Positions 28,508 through 38,034 of a stretch of DNA of 49,505 nt are shown in pieces. This DNA is from Planctomycetes bacterium UBA1146 (lineage in GTDB: Bacteria > Planctomycetota > UBA8108 > UBA1146): NCBI GenBank assembly GCA_002311345.1, contig DCAA01000038.1:249-49753 (forward strand), read 5' to 3'. Position 1 is the first letter of the stretch, and each line of letters begins with the position of its first letter. The notes below the pieces were generated by a model. The model had not been told where the DNA came from. It was given only the letters and a program-made list of their open reading frames with translations, and did not search any database. A program made the position numbers and the translations under genes.

Positions 28508-31500
28508 TCAGGGACAACTCTGATAGCTCTCGCAATCGAGAGAATCTGGCGTCGGATCGACACCACACGATCCCCAGGGGGCTTCTGGAAGAGGGCCACC
28601 CAGGAAAAGGGCGTTGAAGTGGTAGATCGCATCTGCAATCTGAACAAACCCATCGTCATTCTCGTCAAGAGAATCAAGGCAAGGTGGTTCCGCGGCTCCC
28701 GAGAAAACGTATCCAAGAATGTAGATCGCATCCGAGATGTCGAAACTACCGTCATCATTGGTGTCCCCCCTCATGAAGGAAGTCTCGCAACTTTCCACCG
28801 TCACAGTGAAGGACTCGGTAGTCGTATTTCCTGCCTCGTCAGTTGCCGTCACCATCACATCAGTGGATCCCACGGAGAACGTGCTACCCGAAGGCAACGA
28901 TGTGGTGATGGAACCACCAGGACAGTTGTCGATGAAGCCTGGCTCGAGCCAATTCGCCACCGCGGTGCAGGTTACAGAATCAGGAATCAGCGAGATCGGA
29001 GCCGGGAGGTTCACGATCTGCGGATTCTCAGTGTCGGTGACAATGACCAGGAGATTATGAGTAGAAGCATTCGCATTCACGTCGACAGCGATGTAGGTAA
29101 CCGTACTCTCTCCGATCGGGAAGAAACTACCTGGAGGAGTGTTCGACTGAATCGTATCGATTCCGCAGTTATCGGTAATGACAGGATCTGACCAGAATGC
29201 GCTGGACCCACACTGTCCTGGATAATTGGGAATTTCGATCTGAGTCGGCAATCCACTGATCACAGGACCATCTTTGTCGACCACGTTGACGTTGAAACTA
29301 GCGCTAGTTTCATTGCCATAGGTATCGATCGCAGTATAAGTGACCAGCGAATCACCTACTTCGAAGAATGAACCATTCGCCAACGAAGCAGTCACACTGG
29401 CCAGATCGCTGCAATCAGTAACACTCGGCTCATCCCAGGAAACCACTGCACCGCATAACCCAAATTCGTTGGTCACGACTATGTCTGCGGGCATTCCCGA
29501 GATCTGTGGTTGTTCAACGTCCAGCACGGTCACAGTGAAGAAGGACTCGGCGATGTTGCCCTGGAGATCAATTGCCGTGTACACGACAACATGGATGCCG
29601 ATCGAGATCTCGCTCCCTGGAGCGATGTTAGATGTCAAGGTCACTTCCGTACAATCGTCCACCGTCGGTGTATCCCAGGTCACTGGTACCGAACAACTTC
29701 CGAGCGGGGCATCGAGCGTAACATCGAGTGGCATATTCGAGATCGTCGGCGCCTCTCCATCAATGATGGTGATCAGCGTGGTGAAATTCCCCTCGTTTCC
29801 GGCATCATCAATCGCGGTGTGAATAACTTCCGAGACACCGATCGGAAAGACCGACCCAGACCCATGGCTACTTGTCGCAGTAGCACCACCACACAGATCC
29901 GCCGCTTGGGGCAAGTCCCAGGTCGCCACTCCATCGCACTGTCCAGGAGTCGTGAAGAAGGACAACTCGGCCTGCACGTTGAGGAAGAAAGGCGCCTCTG
30001 CATCGACGATCGTTACCTCGAAACTGGATTCTGCGGAGTTTCCAGCTGCATCTGTTGCGGTATAGGTCACCAGATGTGTTCCCAGGGCGAAGACGGTCCC
30101 GCTCGAGTAATTTGAAGTCAAGGTCGACTCGGAGCAGTCTTGTACTGCCGGGGTTTCCCAGGTCGCGATCCCGGCGCAATTCCCCTCGATATTGTCGAAG
30201 GTGAGATTACCGGGTACTCCCAGGATGACCGGATCCCCTGTATCGATCACGGTGACAATGAAACTTGCTGTGGATGTATTCCCGCTACCATCGGTGGCAG
30301 TGTAGACCACCGTTGTAGTACCAATGGGGAATTCCGATCCGCTGGATTGACTTGGAATCAGCGACAATATTCCGGAACAATCACTCGCATCAGGCTCGGA
30401 CCAACTTGCCACTCCATTGCAACTGTCTGGAGCCGAGTCCACCTGAACTGACGATGGAAGTTGAAAAATGAGCGGCATTTCCTGGTCGAGTACCGTGACA
30501 GTGAAACTGTCGGTCCCTGAATTTCCACTTGGATCGGTAGCAGTGTAGGTAACCAGGGTCTCTCCGATGGGGAAGGCATCGCCGCTGAGCGCATCGCTTG
30601 AAAGTTCGTAAGAGATGCAATCGGTTGCCGTGGGGTCCGACCATGTTGCGGTGGCTTCACAGGAACCCTCGGGTGCTACCACTTCGATATTCTCCGGCAT
30701 GTTGGCGAGTAACGGAGCTTCTACATCCTCCACGGTGACGAGGAAACTGGCGACAGTCTGATTCCCTTCGGTATCTGTCGCGGTGTAGGTCACTGGCGTT
30801 GTTCCAATGAGGAACTCGCTACCGCTAGGATGGTCCACTTCCAGGGCACTGAATGTGCAATCAGTAGTGGTCACTTCAGACCAGATCACAGCCACACCAC
30901 AACTTCCTGTGCGGTTTTCAACAGTGATATCAGCCGGAATACCGTGAATATGTGGCAATTCTCCGTCGACAACGATGATCAGGAAATTATCGCTCGAGGA
31001 GTTTCCGAACTCATCCGTGAAAGTGTAAGTGCCGATGTGATTACCAATCGGAAGAGTAGAGCCGTTGAGGATATCACTTGAAGCAGTGACCAAACTGCAA
31101 TCGGATGTGGTTGGTTCTTCCCAGGTAACGATGGCTTCACACGCATCTGTCGGGGTAATAATCTCGACGATCTGTGGCATCTGCAAGATCGTCGGGGGAG
31201 TTGAATCCAGGATGATGACCGAGAAACTGGTCGAAATCTGATTCTGATCCAAATCCGTCGCGGTGTAAGTCACCAGGGTTTCTCCCACGACGAAGAGATC
31301 TCCGGGTTGATGAGTCGAGGAGATCTCCAACTCAGCGGTACAAAGATCGCTGAAGGTGGGAACTTCCCAGGTTGCCGCAAGTTCACAGACTCCAGTTGGA
31401 TTCTCGACCGTGATCGGTAACTCCTGCGTTGTGACTACCGTCGGAATTTCCGCATCCAGGACCGTGATCGTGAAGATCATCGATTCGATGTTGCCCGCAG

Positions 31501-34500
31501 AATCGGTTGCAGTCGCCTCCACGCTAGTGACACCGAGATCAAAGGTATCACCAGAGGCATGACTCAGCACGATCTGAGGAATTGAACAGTTGTCCTGCGC
31601 ATCCACGTCGATCCATGTAGCAGCAGCGCTGCAAGTACCGGGTTCGCTATCAATCACAACATCTACTGGTACAGAAGTGAACTCAGGAGCATCGTCGTCG
31701 ACGACCGTAACGGTGAAGGAGCCCGAAGACTCATTCCCTGCCAGATCGACCGCGGTGTACGTCACAACGGTGTCTCCAAGAGAGAAAATGGATCCATTTT
31801 CAAGGCTGGAACTCAGGCTCTGCATACCACAGTCCTGTGCAGCAGGTTCTATCCAGCTCACTATTGCAGTGCAGTCACCAACATTGGTTCCTGCCGTGAA
31901 ATCTGCCGGGAGACCAACAATAACCGGAGATTCGACATCCAGTACGTTGACGTCGAAACTCATGACGGCAGTGTTCCCGACGTCATCTGTGGTCGTGTAA
32001 ATCACGGTCGTAAGGCCGATATCGAACGCAGTTCCCGATGCGAAGTTGGACTCCAGTTGGACTGAGCCACAGAGATCTTCGGCCGTCGGTTCGGTCCATT
32101 CCAGCACCGCATTGCACAGCCCCGGATCAATGTCGAGAGTGATGTCTGGCGAGGTAGATGTGAAGAACGGATCTTCCTGGTCTTCCACAGTTATGGTGAA
32201 ACTCTCTACAGTCTGGTTTCCGACGCTATCGGAAGATGTGTAGCTGATCACGGTCTCCCCCAACGGGAAACTGGACCCCGGAGCACTCGAACCAACTGCA
32301 GTGACCTCTTCACAGTGGTCTAAAGCAGTCGGCGGATTCCAGGTCACGGTAGCCTCACAGGATCCCAGAATATTTCCAACCACGATATCCGCAGGCATCT
32401 GGAACAGATCTGGCGGTTCGACATCGGACACCGTCACGGTGAAACTTTGCTGGGCTATTTCGCCACTACCGTCAGATGCTGTGTAGATGACTGTCGTGAT
32501 TCCTACGTCGAAGAAGGAACCAGGAGTATGCGAACTGGAAACGGTCGCTGCGGTGCAATTGTCGACAGCAGTTGGTTCTGTCCAGAATATCTGGGCACCA
32601 CAGATGCCCAGGCTCGATGGAGAAGAGATGTCCTCCAGTTGCGTATCGAAAGTTGGACCTTCGCCATCGTTGATGGTCACGAAGAAAATATGATCGCGCG
32701 AGTTTCCAATATCGTCCGTGGCGGTGTAGGTAACCGGAGTGATCCCAGCAGGGAAGGTCGTCCCGGAATCATGCGAAGAAACGACGGTAAACGCATTACA
32801 TCCATCGGTAACGATGGGTTCATCCCAACTCGCTTCGGCAGCGCAAAGTCCAGCCACAGCAGTGACCAGAATGTCCGCAGGAGCAGTGGTGTAGGTAGGA
32901 GCGAAACCGTCCGTAACCGTGACCGTGAAGATCAAATCGGTGCTTTTATCAGCGGCATCGGTTGCTGTGTAGGTCACCTCGGTGGTTCCGATGACAAAGA
33001 AATCTCCGGGTTGATGTGTTGAAGTAATGGTCACGAGAGATGAACAGTCTATCGCCTGCGGCTCCTCCCAATCCACGATTGAGCCACACTGATCATCTGA
33101 GGTTGCCACCAGTAATGCTCCTGGAGTGGAGATGAACTGAGGCTCATCTGGATCAGTGACCGTGACGCTGAAACTCGAAGTCTGAATATTCCCAGCAAGA
33201 TCATTTGCCGTGTAACTCACCACCGTCGTTCCGACACCGAAAGTAGAAGGGGGCTCGAAGTTACTGATGAGAGCCACCAGAGCACAGTTATCAATGGCGG
33301 TGGGAATGTCCCAGATAATGGTTGTTCCACAGGTTCCCGGTTCTGGATTCAGGGTCATATCGGGAGGCATGTTGAGGATGTTCGGAGCAGTGGTATCTAT
33401 GACCAGGATATCGAAACTCATCGTCGAAGTTTGTCCAAAAGGATCAACTGCCGTGTAGTTCACTACTCGACCACCTCCAGCGACTTGAATCGGTGGAGGT
33501 GGAGCATCCGAGGAAACCGTCACTCCCGTACAATCGGTGATAACGGGGGGAATCCAGTCAACGACCGCGTCGCACGTATTTGGAGCTGCAGAGAGAAACA
33601 ACGTTGGTAGTTGTTCGATCACTGGCGGAGAATCGTCTGATACTGTCACGTTCAGGAATGCCACAGCAGTATTTCCCGAAGCATCCGTAGCGGTGAAGAC
33701 AATCGCATCAACTCCGATTCCGAACTGTTCTCCTTGAGGAACAGAGGAAGTGATGACCACGTCAGAGCAATTGTTGGCGTCCTCTGCGACAGGATCTGCC
33801 CATGTAATCAACTGCGTACACGTGAGTGGGTCCGCGGATGCAATGATGCTCTCGGGGACAAATGTGAAAACCGGAGCATCAGGCTCGATGATTGTCACCA
33901 CGAAACTGGCCTGCGCCTGGTTACCCTCGGCATCCAGGGCCGTATAGGTAACAGTGGTGGAACCGGAGGGGAAAGTCGCCCCTGACAGGAAATCGCTCGT
34001 CAGCGTCAGTTCGGAACAGATATCCGTCGCTACAGGTTCATTCCATGTCGCCACACCTTCGCACTCGCCAGTGGCTATTTGCACCGTGACAGTTCCAGGA
34101 ATGTTGGTAATCACCGGAGGAAGCGTGTCGAAGTCGATTCCAGCGAGGTCGTCGCATACATCTGGAATTCCATTTCCATTGCAGTCGGATGCCAATCCAC
34201 TCAAGATTTCACAAACATCGATAATTGAATTGTCGTTACAGTCTTCAGTTCCACTGGAAAAATCACAACTGTCAGGAATCCCGTTCCCGTTACAATCAGG
34301 GAACCCCGCAGCAAGATCGCAAATGTCTGGAGTTCCGTTACCGTTGCAATCTAGGTAAGAGGATTCATCCATCAACCAGACTGCAGATGCCTCTGCAACA
34401 ATGGCGCGATTGCCTCCGAAGGCGATCGGTTCCGAAGTCGAGGCTCCCGGAATCGCAATACAGGCTACGTTCTGGTCGAATGTCACCAGTGCAACTCCGT

Positions 34501-35431
34501 TGTTCCATGTCGTTGCACTTCTCGAGAACAACCGTAAGCCACAATCGGTCGTGACGAGGACCTTGTCTCCAGAGATGGCCAGCGCTGGATCTGCTGCTGG
34601 AGTGAAAGTGAGAGCGCCCTCTAATCCCCAGACACTCGCACTCATCAGATACACCTCTGCACCGGTTGCCGTGGGGGCCAGCAAGCGAAGTTCCCCATTT
34701 GAGGAATCCATGCTCAATCGGGATCCTGCGAGTGAATCGTAAGCCAAGGATGTTTCGAGAGACCATTGGTTCTGTTGCAGTCCTGAGAATACGTAGGTTC
34801 GTATCTCATCGGCACCGGGAGCGGTGGCACTGGCATGACTACCGGCCATCGAGATATCCGTTCCCAGACCGTCTCCGGGATCACCAATGATCGAGGTGGA
34901 ACCAACCCAGACTACGCTCCCCCCGCCGGTGAACAGACGCGTGTAAAAATGAATCGTGTCATCTCCGGGAGATCCAACGGCGAGAGTGTCGGTAGCGAGC
35001 CTTACAGTGGATCCATAGGTAGAATCTGCTCCAGCCTCTGTAAGTATTGCTTCAACAAGCCAATTGACTCCGTCATAGGAAAAAACCTGGACCTGACCAG
35101 AAGTTCCTATCGCAAGTATCTCTGATTCAAGCGATAGCGAGGTCAGTGTGGCTGCCGCTAGATCGATGGTCTGGAACGTTGTCCAGGATCCGGCTTCTTC
35201 TCTGAGCAACTCGACGCTGCTGCCACTTCCTCGCACCGCCCACGACCCGTCGAGATCGGCATGTGTAGCTCCTGCCCCGAGGGCAAGACCATCGGTGACA
35301 CACTGCGCCGGGATGCTCGAGGGCATCCACAAGATGAGGATGAAGAGTGTGATGACAGAAAAGATCCGCGATATCACGGATCCAAAACGAAGCTTCGAAG
35401 CGACCCTTGAGGGCGCGATGTCATGTAACAT
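28508..35431 (-). CDS. Giant secreted HYR-repeat protein with dockerin-like tail
   Basis: 2307 residues, complete, from ATG 35431 with GGGAGAGAG upstream. Residues 1-43 hold a signal peptide ending in S-S-I-P-A-Q-C. Residues about 45-365 form a degenerate FG-GAP-like propeller (L-A-I-G-T, L-A-V-G-S-P-G-D-D). Four DCNGNG repeats (about 367-430) and 22 HYR repeats of about 81 residues (about 434-2213) follow, each with a Cys pair. The last 85 residues hold two dockerin-type calcium loops, GDTNDDGSFDISD and D-E-N-D-D-G-F-V-Q-I-A-D, and a GPLPEAP...DPTPD tail. HYR domains are adhesion-type immunoglobulin-like folds, so a surface or extracellular adhesin is likely (inference). It is a paralogue of the gene at 1-6371 with the same domain order. 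The gene is a single transcription unit with its own terminator. Confidence 0.95.
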   Translation of the reverse strand: MLHDIAPSRVASKLRFGSVISRIFSVITLFILILWMPSSIPAQCVTDGLALGAGATHADLDGSWAVRGSGSSVELLREEAGSWTTFQTIDLAAATLTSLSLESEILAIGTSGQVQVFSYDGVNWLVEAILTEAGADSTYGSTVRLATDTLAVGSPGDDTIHFYTRLFTGGGSVVWVGSTSIIGDPGDGLGTDISMAGSHASATAPGADEIRTYVFSGLQQNQWSLETSLAYDSLAGSRLSMDSSNGELRLLAPTATGAEVYLMSASVWGLEGALTFTPAADPALAISGDKVLVTTDCGLRLFSRSATTWNNGVALVTFDQNVACIAIPGASTSEPIAFGGNRAIVAEASAVWLMDESSYLDCNGNGTPDICDLAAGFPDCNGNGIPDSCDFSSGTEDCNDNSIIDVCEILSGLASDCNGNGIPDVCDDLAGIDFDTLPPVITNIPGTVTVQIATGECEGVATWNEPVATDICSELTLTSDFLSGATFPSGSTTVTYTALDAEGNQAQASFVVTIIEPDAPVFTFVPESIIASADPLTCTQLITWADPVAEDANNCSDVVITSSVPQGEQFGIGVDAIVFTATDASGNTAVAFLNVTVSDDSPPVIEQLPTLFLSAAPNTCDAVVDWIPPVITDCTGVTVSSDAPPPPIQVAGGGRVVNYTAVDPFGQTSTMSFDILVIDTTAPNILNMPPDMTLNPEPGTCGTTIIWDIPTAIDNCALVALISNFEPPSTFGVGTTVVSYTANDLAGNIQTSSFSVTVTDPDEPQFISTPGALLVATSDDQCGSIVDWEEPQAIDCSSLVTITSTHQPGDFFVIGTTEVTYTATDAADKSTDLIFTVTVTDGFAPTYTTAPADILVTAVAGLCAAEASWDEPIVTDGCNAFTVVSSHDSGTTFPAGITPVTYTATDDIGNSRDHIFFVTINDGEGPTFDTQLEDISSPSSLGICGAQIFWTEPTAVDNCTAATVSSSHTPGSFFDVGITTVIYTASDGSGEIAQQSFTVTVSDVEPPDLFQMPADIVVGNILGSCEATVTWNPPTALDHCEEVTAVGSSAPGSSFPLGETVISYTSSDSVGNQTVESFTITVEDQEDPFFTSTSPDITLDIDPGLCNAVLEWTEPTAEDLCGSVQLESNFASGTAFDIGLTTVIYTTTDDVGNTAVMSFDVNVLDVESPVIVGLPADFTAGTNVGDCTAIVSWIEPAAQDCGMQSLSSSLENGSIFSLGDTVVTYTAVDLAGNESSGSFTVTVVDDDAPEFTSVPVDVVIDSEPGTCSAAATWIDVDAQDNCSIPQIVLSHASGDTFDLGVTSVEATATDSAGNIESMIFTITVLDAEIPTVVTTQELPITVENPTGVCELAATWEVPTFSDLCTAELEISSTHQPGDLFVVGETLVTYTATDLDQNQISTSFSVIILDSTPPTILQMPQIVEIITPTDACEAIVTWEEPTTSDCSLVTASSDILNGSTLPIGNHIGTYTFTDEFGNSSSDNFLIIVVDGELPHIHGIPADITVENRTGSCGVAVIWSEVTTTDCTFSALEVDHPSGSEFLIGTTPVTYTATDTEGNQTVASFLVTVEDVEAPLLANMPENIEVVAPEGSCEATATWSDPTATDCISYELSSDALSGDAFPIGETLVTYTATDPSGNSGTDSFTVTVLDQEMPLIFQLPSSVQVDSAPDSCNGVASWSEPDASDCSGILSLIPSQSSGSEFPIGTTTVVYTATDGSGNTSTASFIVTVIDTGDPVILGVPGNLTFDNIEGNCAGIATWETPAVQDCSESTLTSNYSSGTVFALGTHLVTYTATDAAGNSAESSFEVTIVDAEAPFFLNVQAELSFFTTPGQCDGVATWDLPQAADLCGGATATSSHGSGSVFPIGVSEVIHTAIDDAGNEGNFTTLITIIDGEAPTISNMPLDVTLDAPLGSCSVPVTWDTPTVDDCTEVTLTSNIAPGSEISIGIHVVVYTAIDLQGNIAESFFTVTVLDVEQPQISGMPADIVVTNEFGLCGAVVSWDEPSVTDCSDLASVTASLANGSFFEVGDSLVTYTAIDTYGNETSASFNVNVVDKDGPVISGLPTQIEIPNYPGQCGSSAFWSDPVITDNCGIDTIQSNTPPGSFFPIGESTVTYIAVDVNANASTHNLLVIVTDTENPQIVNLPAPISLIPDSVTCTAVANWLEPGFIDNCPGGSITTSLPSGSTFSVGSTDVMVTATDEAGNTTTESFTVTVESCETSFMRGDTNDDGSFDISDAIYILGYVFSGAAEPPCLDSLDENDDGFVQIADAIYHFNALFLGGPLPEAPWGSCGVDPTPDSLDCESYQSCP
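28795..34130 (-). repeat. Tandem array of 22 HYR repeats
   Basis: Twenty-two units of about 240-246 bases each. Each begins D-x-x-x-P and contains G-x-C, a Trp, a second Cys in D-C or D-N-C, and G-x-T-x-V-x-Y-T-A-x-D with G-N. Two units depart from the pattern: the third carries a run of four prolines (P-P-P-P) in place of the usual S-G-S-x-F turn, and the twenty-first has lost the G-N pair (N-A-N). Units are diverged at the DNA level. Confidence 0.9.
34143..34352 (-). repeat. Four DCNGNG-type repeats
   Basis: Four units of the pattern D-C-N-G-N-G-x-P-D-x-C-D lie between the propeller and the HYR array. The paralogue at the left edge has 15 in the same place, plus three near its N-terminus. 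The number of these linker units is the largest architectural difference between the two proteins. Confidence 0.85.
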
Positions 35432-36114
35432 TGAGGTCTCTCTCCCGTCACTATTCCCAGGTTCTATAAAACATGGACCCCTTAAATGTATTGTTTTGTT
35501 AATCGTTGACTACTCTGGTTGTCGGAATGACAGTAGGGGGATGGGAATATCCTTGAGTCAAATCCGACAGTCTCGGTCGGCTCTGATGATCACTTCCTCC
35601 GCCCATTCGTCCCCAACAGCAAGGCTGCGCCGATCGAATGACACGTTTGTCCTCGTGGCTCAATCGGAGAGAGCATCGGTTTCCTCATCGGAGGTTCGAA
35701 TGACTGCTGGAGATGTATTTCACTCCCCAGGCACTCGTTACACGTCAGTTCGCCGACGGTCGAGGAGATCGAGACCGGGCGACGGCCACATCTGGTTATC
35801 CGTCATCGCGCAACGCACCGGTTGGGAGGGGACGATGTAGCCGTTGTCGCTGGAGGCCGGATAACAACCGGCCCCGGGGTGAAGTACCCTTATATGCCCG
35901 GTTGGAAGAGACCTGCAGCAACAGAATACGCAATCAGAGCGTCTCTCCAGCCCAGAAACATATTGCCGAGAGACCCAGCCGGATTTCACGCTAGAATTTA
36001 GATATCAGATCGCCCTGGAATCAGGCCGTACCGGTCCAGAATGACGAGAGAGACCGTGTGGCGACCGATCGGTGCACTTTGAATTGTCCACCCCTTCCTG
36101 GTAGGATTTCCCGT
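35432..36114. other. 683-base non-coding divergent region
   Basis: This separates the divergent giant HYR gene (minus) and the metal-efflux operon (plus). An AT-rich island at about 35464-35506, with TTTATAG and TTTAAG on the minus strand, is the best candidate for the HYR gene promoter. No regulator gene, tRNA or transposon is seen. A TTGAAT/TAGGAT pair with 17-base spacing lies at 36079-36107, but it is too close to the start at 36115 to be convincing. Confidence 0.5.
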
Positions 36115-36531
36115 ATGTTCAGAAATGCTCTAGTCACGATAGTATTGCTGTGGTTCTCCTTTGCGCCCACTCTGTGTGCGGCAGGGGTTTTGAGTCATTC
36201 CTGCGATTCCCTCATCATTTTCAAATACGAAACCTGCTGCGTAAACATCGAACACGACTGCTTCGAGCACAGTCGCTCGCACGATGGCTGCTCACACGAC
36301 AACGGCTCACACGATGCTTGTGCGAACGATCCCTGCCAGGTGCAGATCGTGGTCGAGAAGGTCAGAGACGGGGGTTTTCAAGGCTCGAACGATGACGCCC
36401 TCGGGGGACCTGATGCTGTTATAGATGGTCACATCTCCACTCTCCGCATCAGGCCTTACGCCACTTTCGGTCGACATGGTGCTGGCAAAAACCTTCCCTA
36501 TCCCCCATCCGACATGCCCCTTCGCGCCTGA
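36115..36531 (+). CDS. Small secreted Cys/His-rich protein, probably metal binding
   Basis: 138 residues from ATG 36115, with TAGGA about eight bases upstream. A signal peptide ends near T-L-C-A-A-G. The mature N-terminal half is dense in Cys, His and Asp: about eight Cys and eight His within 55 residues, including H-D-C, H-D-G-C-S-H-D and H-D-A-C-x-x-D-P-C. The C-terminal half is plain. Such a set of soft and borderline ligands suggests periplasmic binding of Cu, Zn, Cd or similar. It stands 111 bases ahead of a heavy-metal RND operon on the same strand, so a chaperone, buffer or sensor role for that pump is a reasonable inference. No named family is recognised. Confidence 0.75.
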   Translation: MFRNALVTIVLLWFSFAPTLCAAGVLSHSCDSLIIFKYETCCVNIEHDCFEHSRSHDGCSHDNGSHDACANDPCQVQIVVEKVRDGGFQGSNDDALGGPDAVIDGHISTLRIRPYATFGRHGAGKNLPYPPSDMPLRA

Positions 36532-36642
36532 TTTCTCGCTCAGTTCCCACCCAAATTTTCGTTTGTGCTTACCGATGACCGTCCGTGGTCACAATTCAGC
36601 ACAGGCAGCGTTTCCGAACCGAGCCAGAAATCAGAGAGTCGA

Positions 36643-38034
36643 ATGGAAAAGAAAAAACAACCTGAGGACCGGTTTTGGCCAACCAAGTTCCTCCTCGCTA
36701 CTGCTGGGCTACTCGCCTTCCTGCCGAGTTGCTCTTCCCAGCCTGGTGTCTACCAGGAACCCGGGGTTCTTCATCTCGCACGAGGCATCGAAGCATTTGA
36801 TACATCCCGAAGTGCCCAGGCAGAGGTCATAGAGCCGGAGGGCACTCTCACGCTCCGTGAGGCCCTTTCGCTGACGCTGCTGGGAAACGCTGAACTCTCC
36901 TCCTTCTCCTGGGAGATCCGGGCAAGCGAAGCGCGAGCACTTCAAGCAGGTCTCCAACCAAACCCTGAGTTAGAAGGCGAGGTAGAAGACCTCGCAGGAA
37001 GCGGAGACTTCAGCGGTTTCGACGAGGCGGAGTCCACGATTGCGCTCAGCCAGTTGATAGAGCTCGGCGGAAAGAGGACGAAACGGCTCCGCGTCGCAGA
37101 ACTTGGCCGAGGACTCGCGACCTGGGACTACGAAGCGAAGCGCCTCTGGATCCTTACCAAAACGGCGCAGGAGTTCGTCGAGGTGCTGGCAGGACAGAGG
37201 CGAGTCGAACTCCAGACGGCGAGTCTCGGACTTGCCCGCGAGGTGCTGCATACGGTTTCCGAGCGTGTTGATGCCGGGAAGAGCTCGCCAATCGAGACGA
37301 CACGTGCCCAGGTCGTCGTCTCTCAGAGCGAAATTCTACTCGAACGCGCCAAACGAACCCTCGAGGCCGCCCGAGCACGGCTCGCTGCGAACTGGGGAAG
37401 CACCACCGCTCGCTTCCAATCCGTCATCGGGACGCTCGAGGAGACTCCAGAGGTCCCGGCGCTCGATACGCTCACGGCCTGGATAGTCGAGAATCCCGAC
37501 ATCTCCCGCTGGAGCGTGGAGATCGCCGAGCGCCAGGCGCGCGTCGAACTGGCCGAGGCGCAAGCCATTCCAGACGTCACCGTCAAAGCAGGTGCCCGTC
37601 TTCTCCAGGGTACAGACGAGACCGCTTTCGTCGTCGGACTCTCCGTTCCCCTTCCCCTCTACGACAGAAACCAGGGACGGCGAAGTGAGGCAGCGTTCAA
37701 TCTCGCAAAGGCAAACGCACAGCGCAGGGCAGTAGAACTTCGAATACGCACCGCATTGAGCGATGCATATCAATCGCTTCTTTCGGCTTACCGCGAAGTG
37801 GAAACGCTTCGCGACGAAGTGCTCCCCGCCGCGCGTTCGGCTTTTGACGGCATCAGCGAAGCCTACAGGCAGGGAAAACTGACACAACTCGACGTCCTCG
37901 ACTCCCAGCGAACCCTGTTCGAGGTCAGGGAACAGTTCACCGAAGCCCTCTCTTCCTACCACCATGCCCGCGCCCGAGTCGAGGGCCTCGTAGGACGACC
38001 GATTGAAAATCTGGATAAAGGAGGTCCCCGATGA
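36643..38034 (+). CDS. Outer membrane efflux protein of CzcC/TolC type, lipoprotein
   Basis: 463 residues from ATG 36643 with a purine-rich GAGAG upstream. A signal segment ends in a lipobox-like L-P-S-C. Two outer-membrane-factor repeats follow, with long helices and motifs such as L-T-L-R-E-A-L, L-G-G-K-R-T-K-R and the mirrored L-P-L-Y-D-R-N-Q-G-R. The family forms a trimeric channel through the outer membrane for RND pumps. The stop overlaps the start of the adaptor gene by four bases (ATGA), so translation is coupled. Confidence 0.9.
   Translation: MEKKKQPEDRFWPTKFLLATAGLLAFLPSCSSQPGVYQEPGVLHLARGIEAFDTSRSAQAEVIEPEGTLTLREALSLTLLGNAELSSFSWEIRASEARALQAGLQPNPELEGEVEDLAGSGDFSGFDEAESTIALSQLIELGGKRTKRLRVAELGRGLATWDYEAKRLWILTKTAQEFVEVLAGQRRVELQTASLGLAREVLHTVSERVDAGKSSPIETTRAQVVVSQSEILLERAKRTLEAARARLAANWGSTTARFQSVIGTLEETPEVPALDTLTAWIVENPDISRWSVEIAERQARVELAEAQAIPDVTVKAGARLLQGTDETAFVVGLSVPLPLYDRNQGRRSEAAFNLAKANAQRRAVELRIRTALSDAYQSLLSAYREVETLRDEVLPAARSAFDGISEAYRQGKLTQLDVLDSQRTLFEVREQFTEALSSYHHARARVEGLVGRPIENLDKGGPR

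Noticed and set aside
35148..35840. 230-codon plus-strand frame over the start of the HYR gene and upstream region
   Set aside because: It overlaps the signal peptide and propeller of the giant gene on the opposite strand, and has no start signal or domain.
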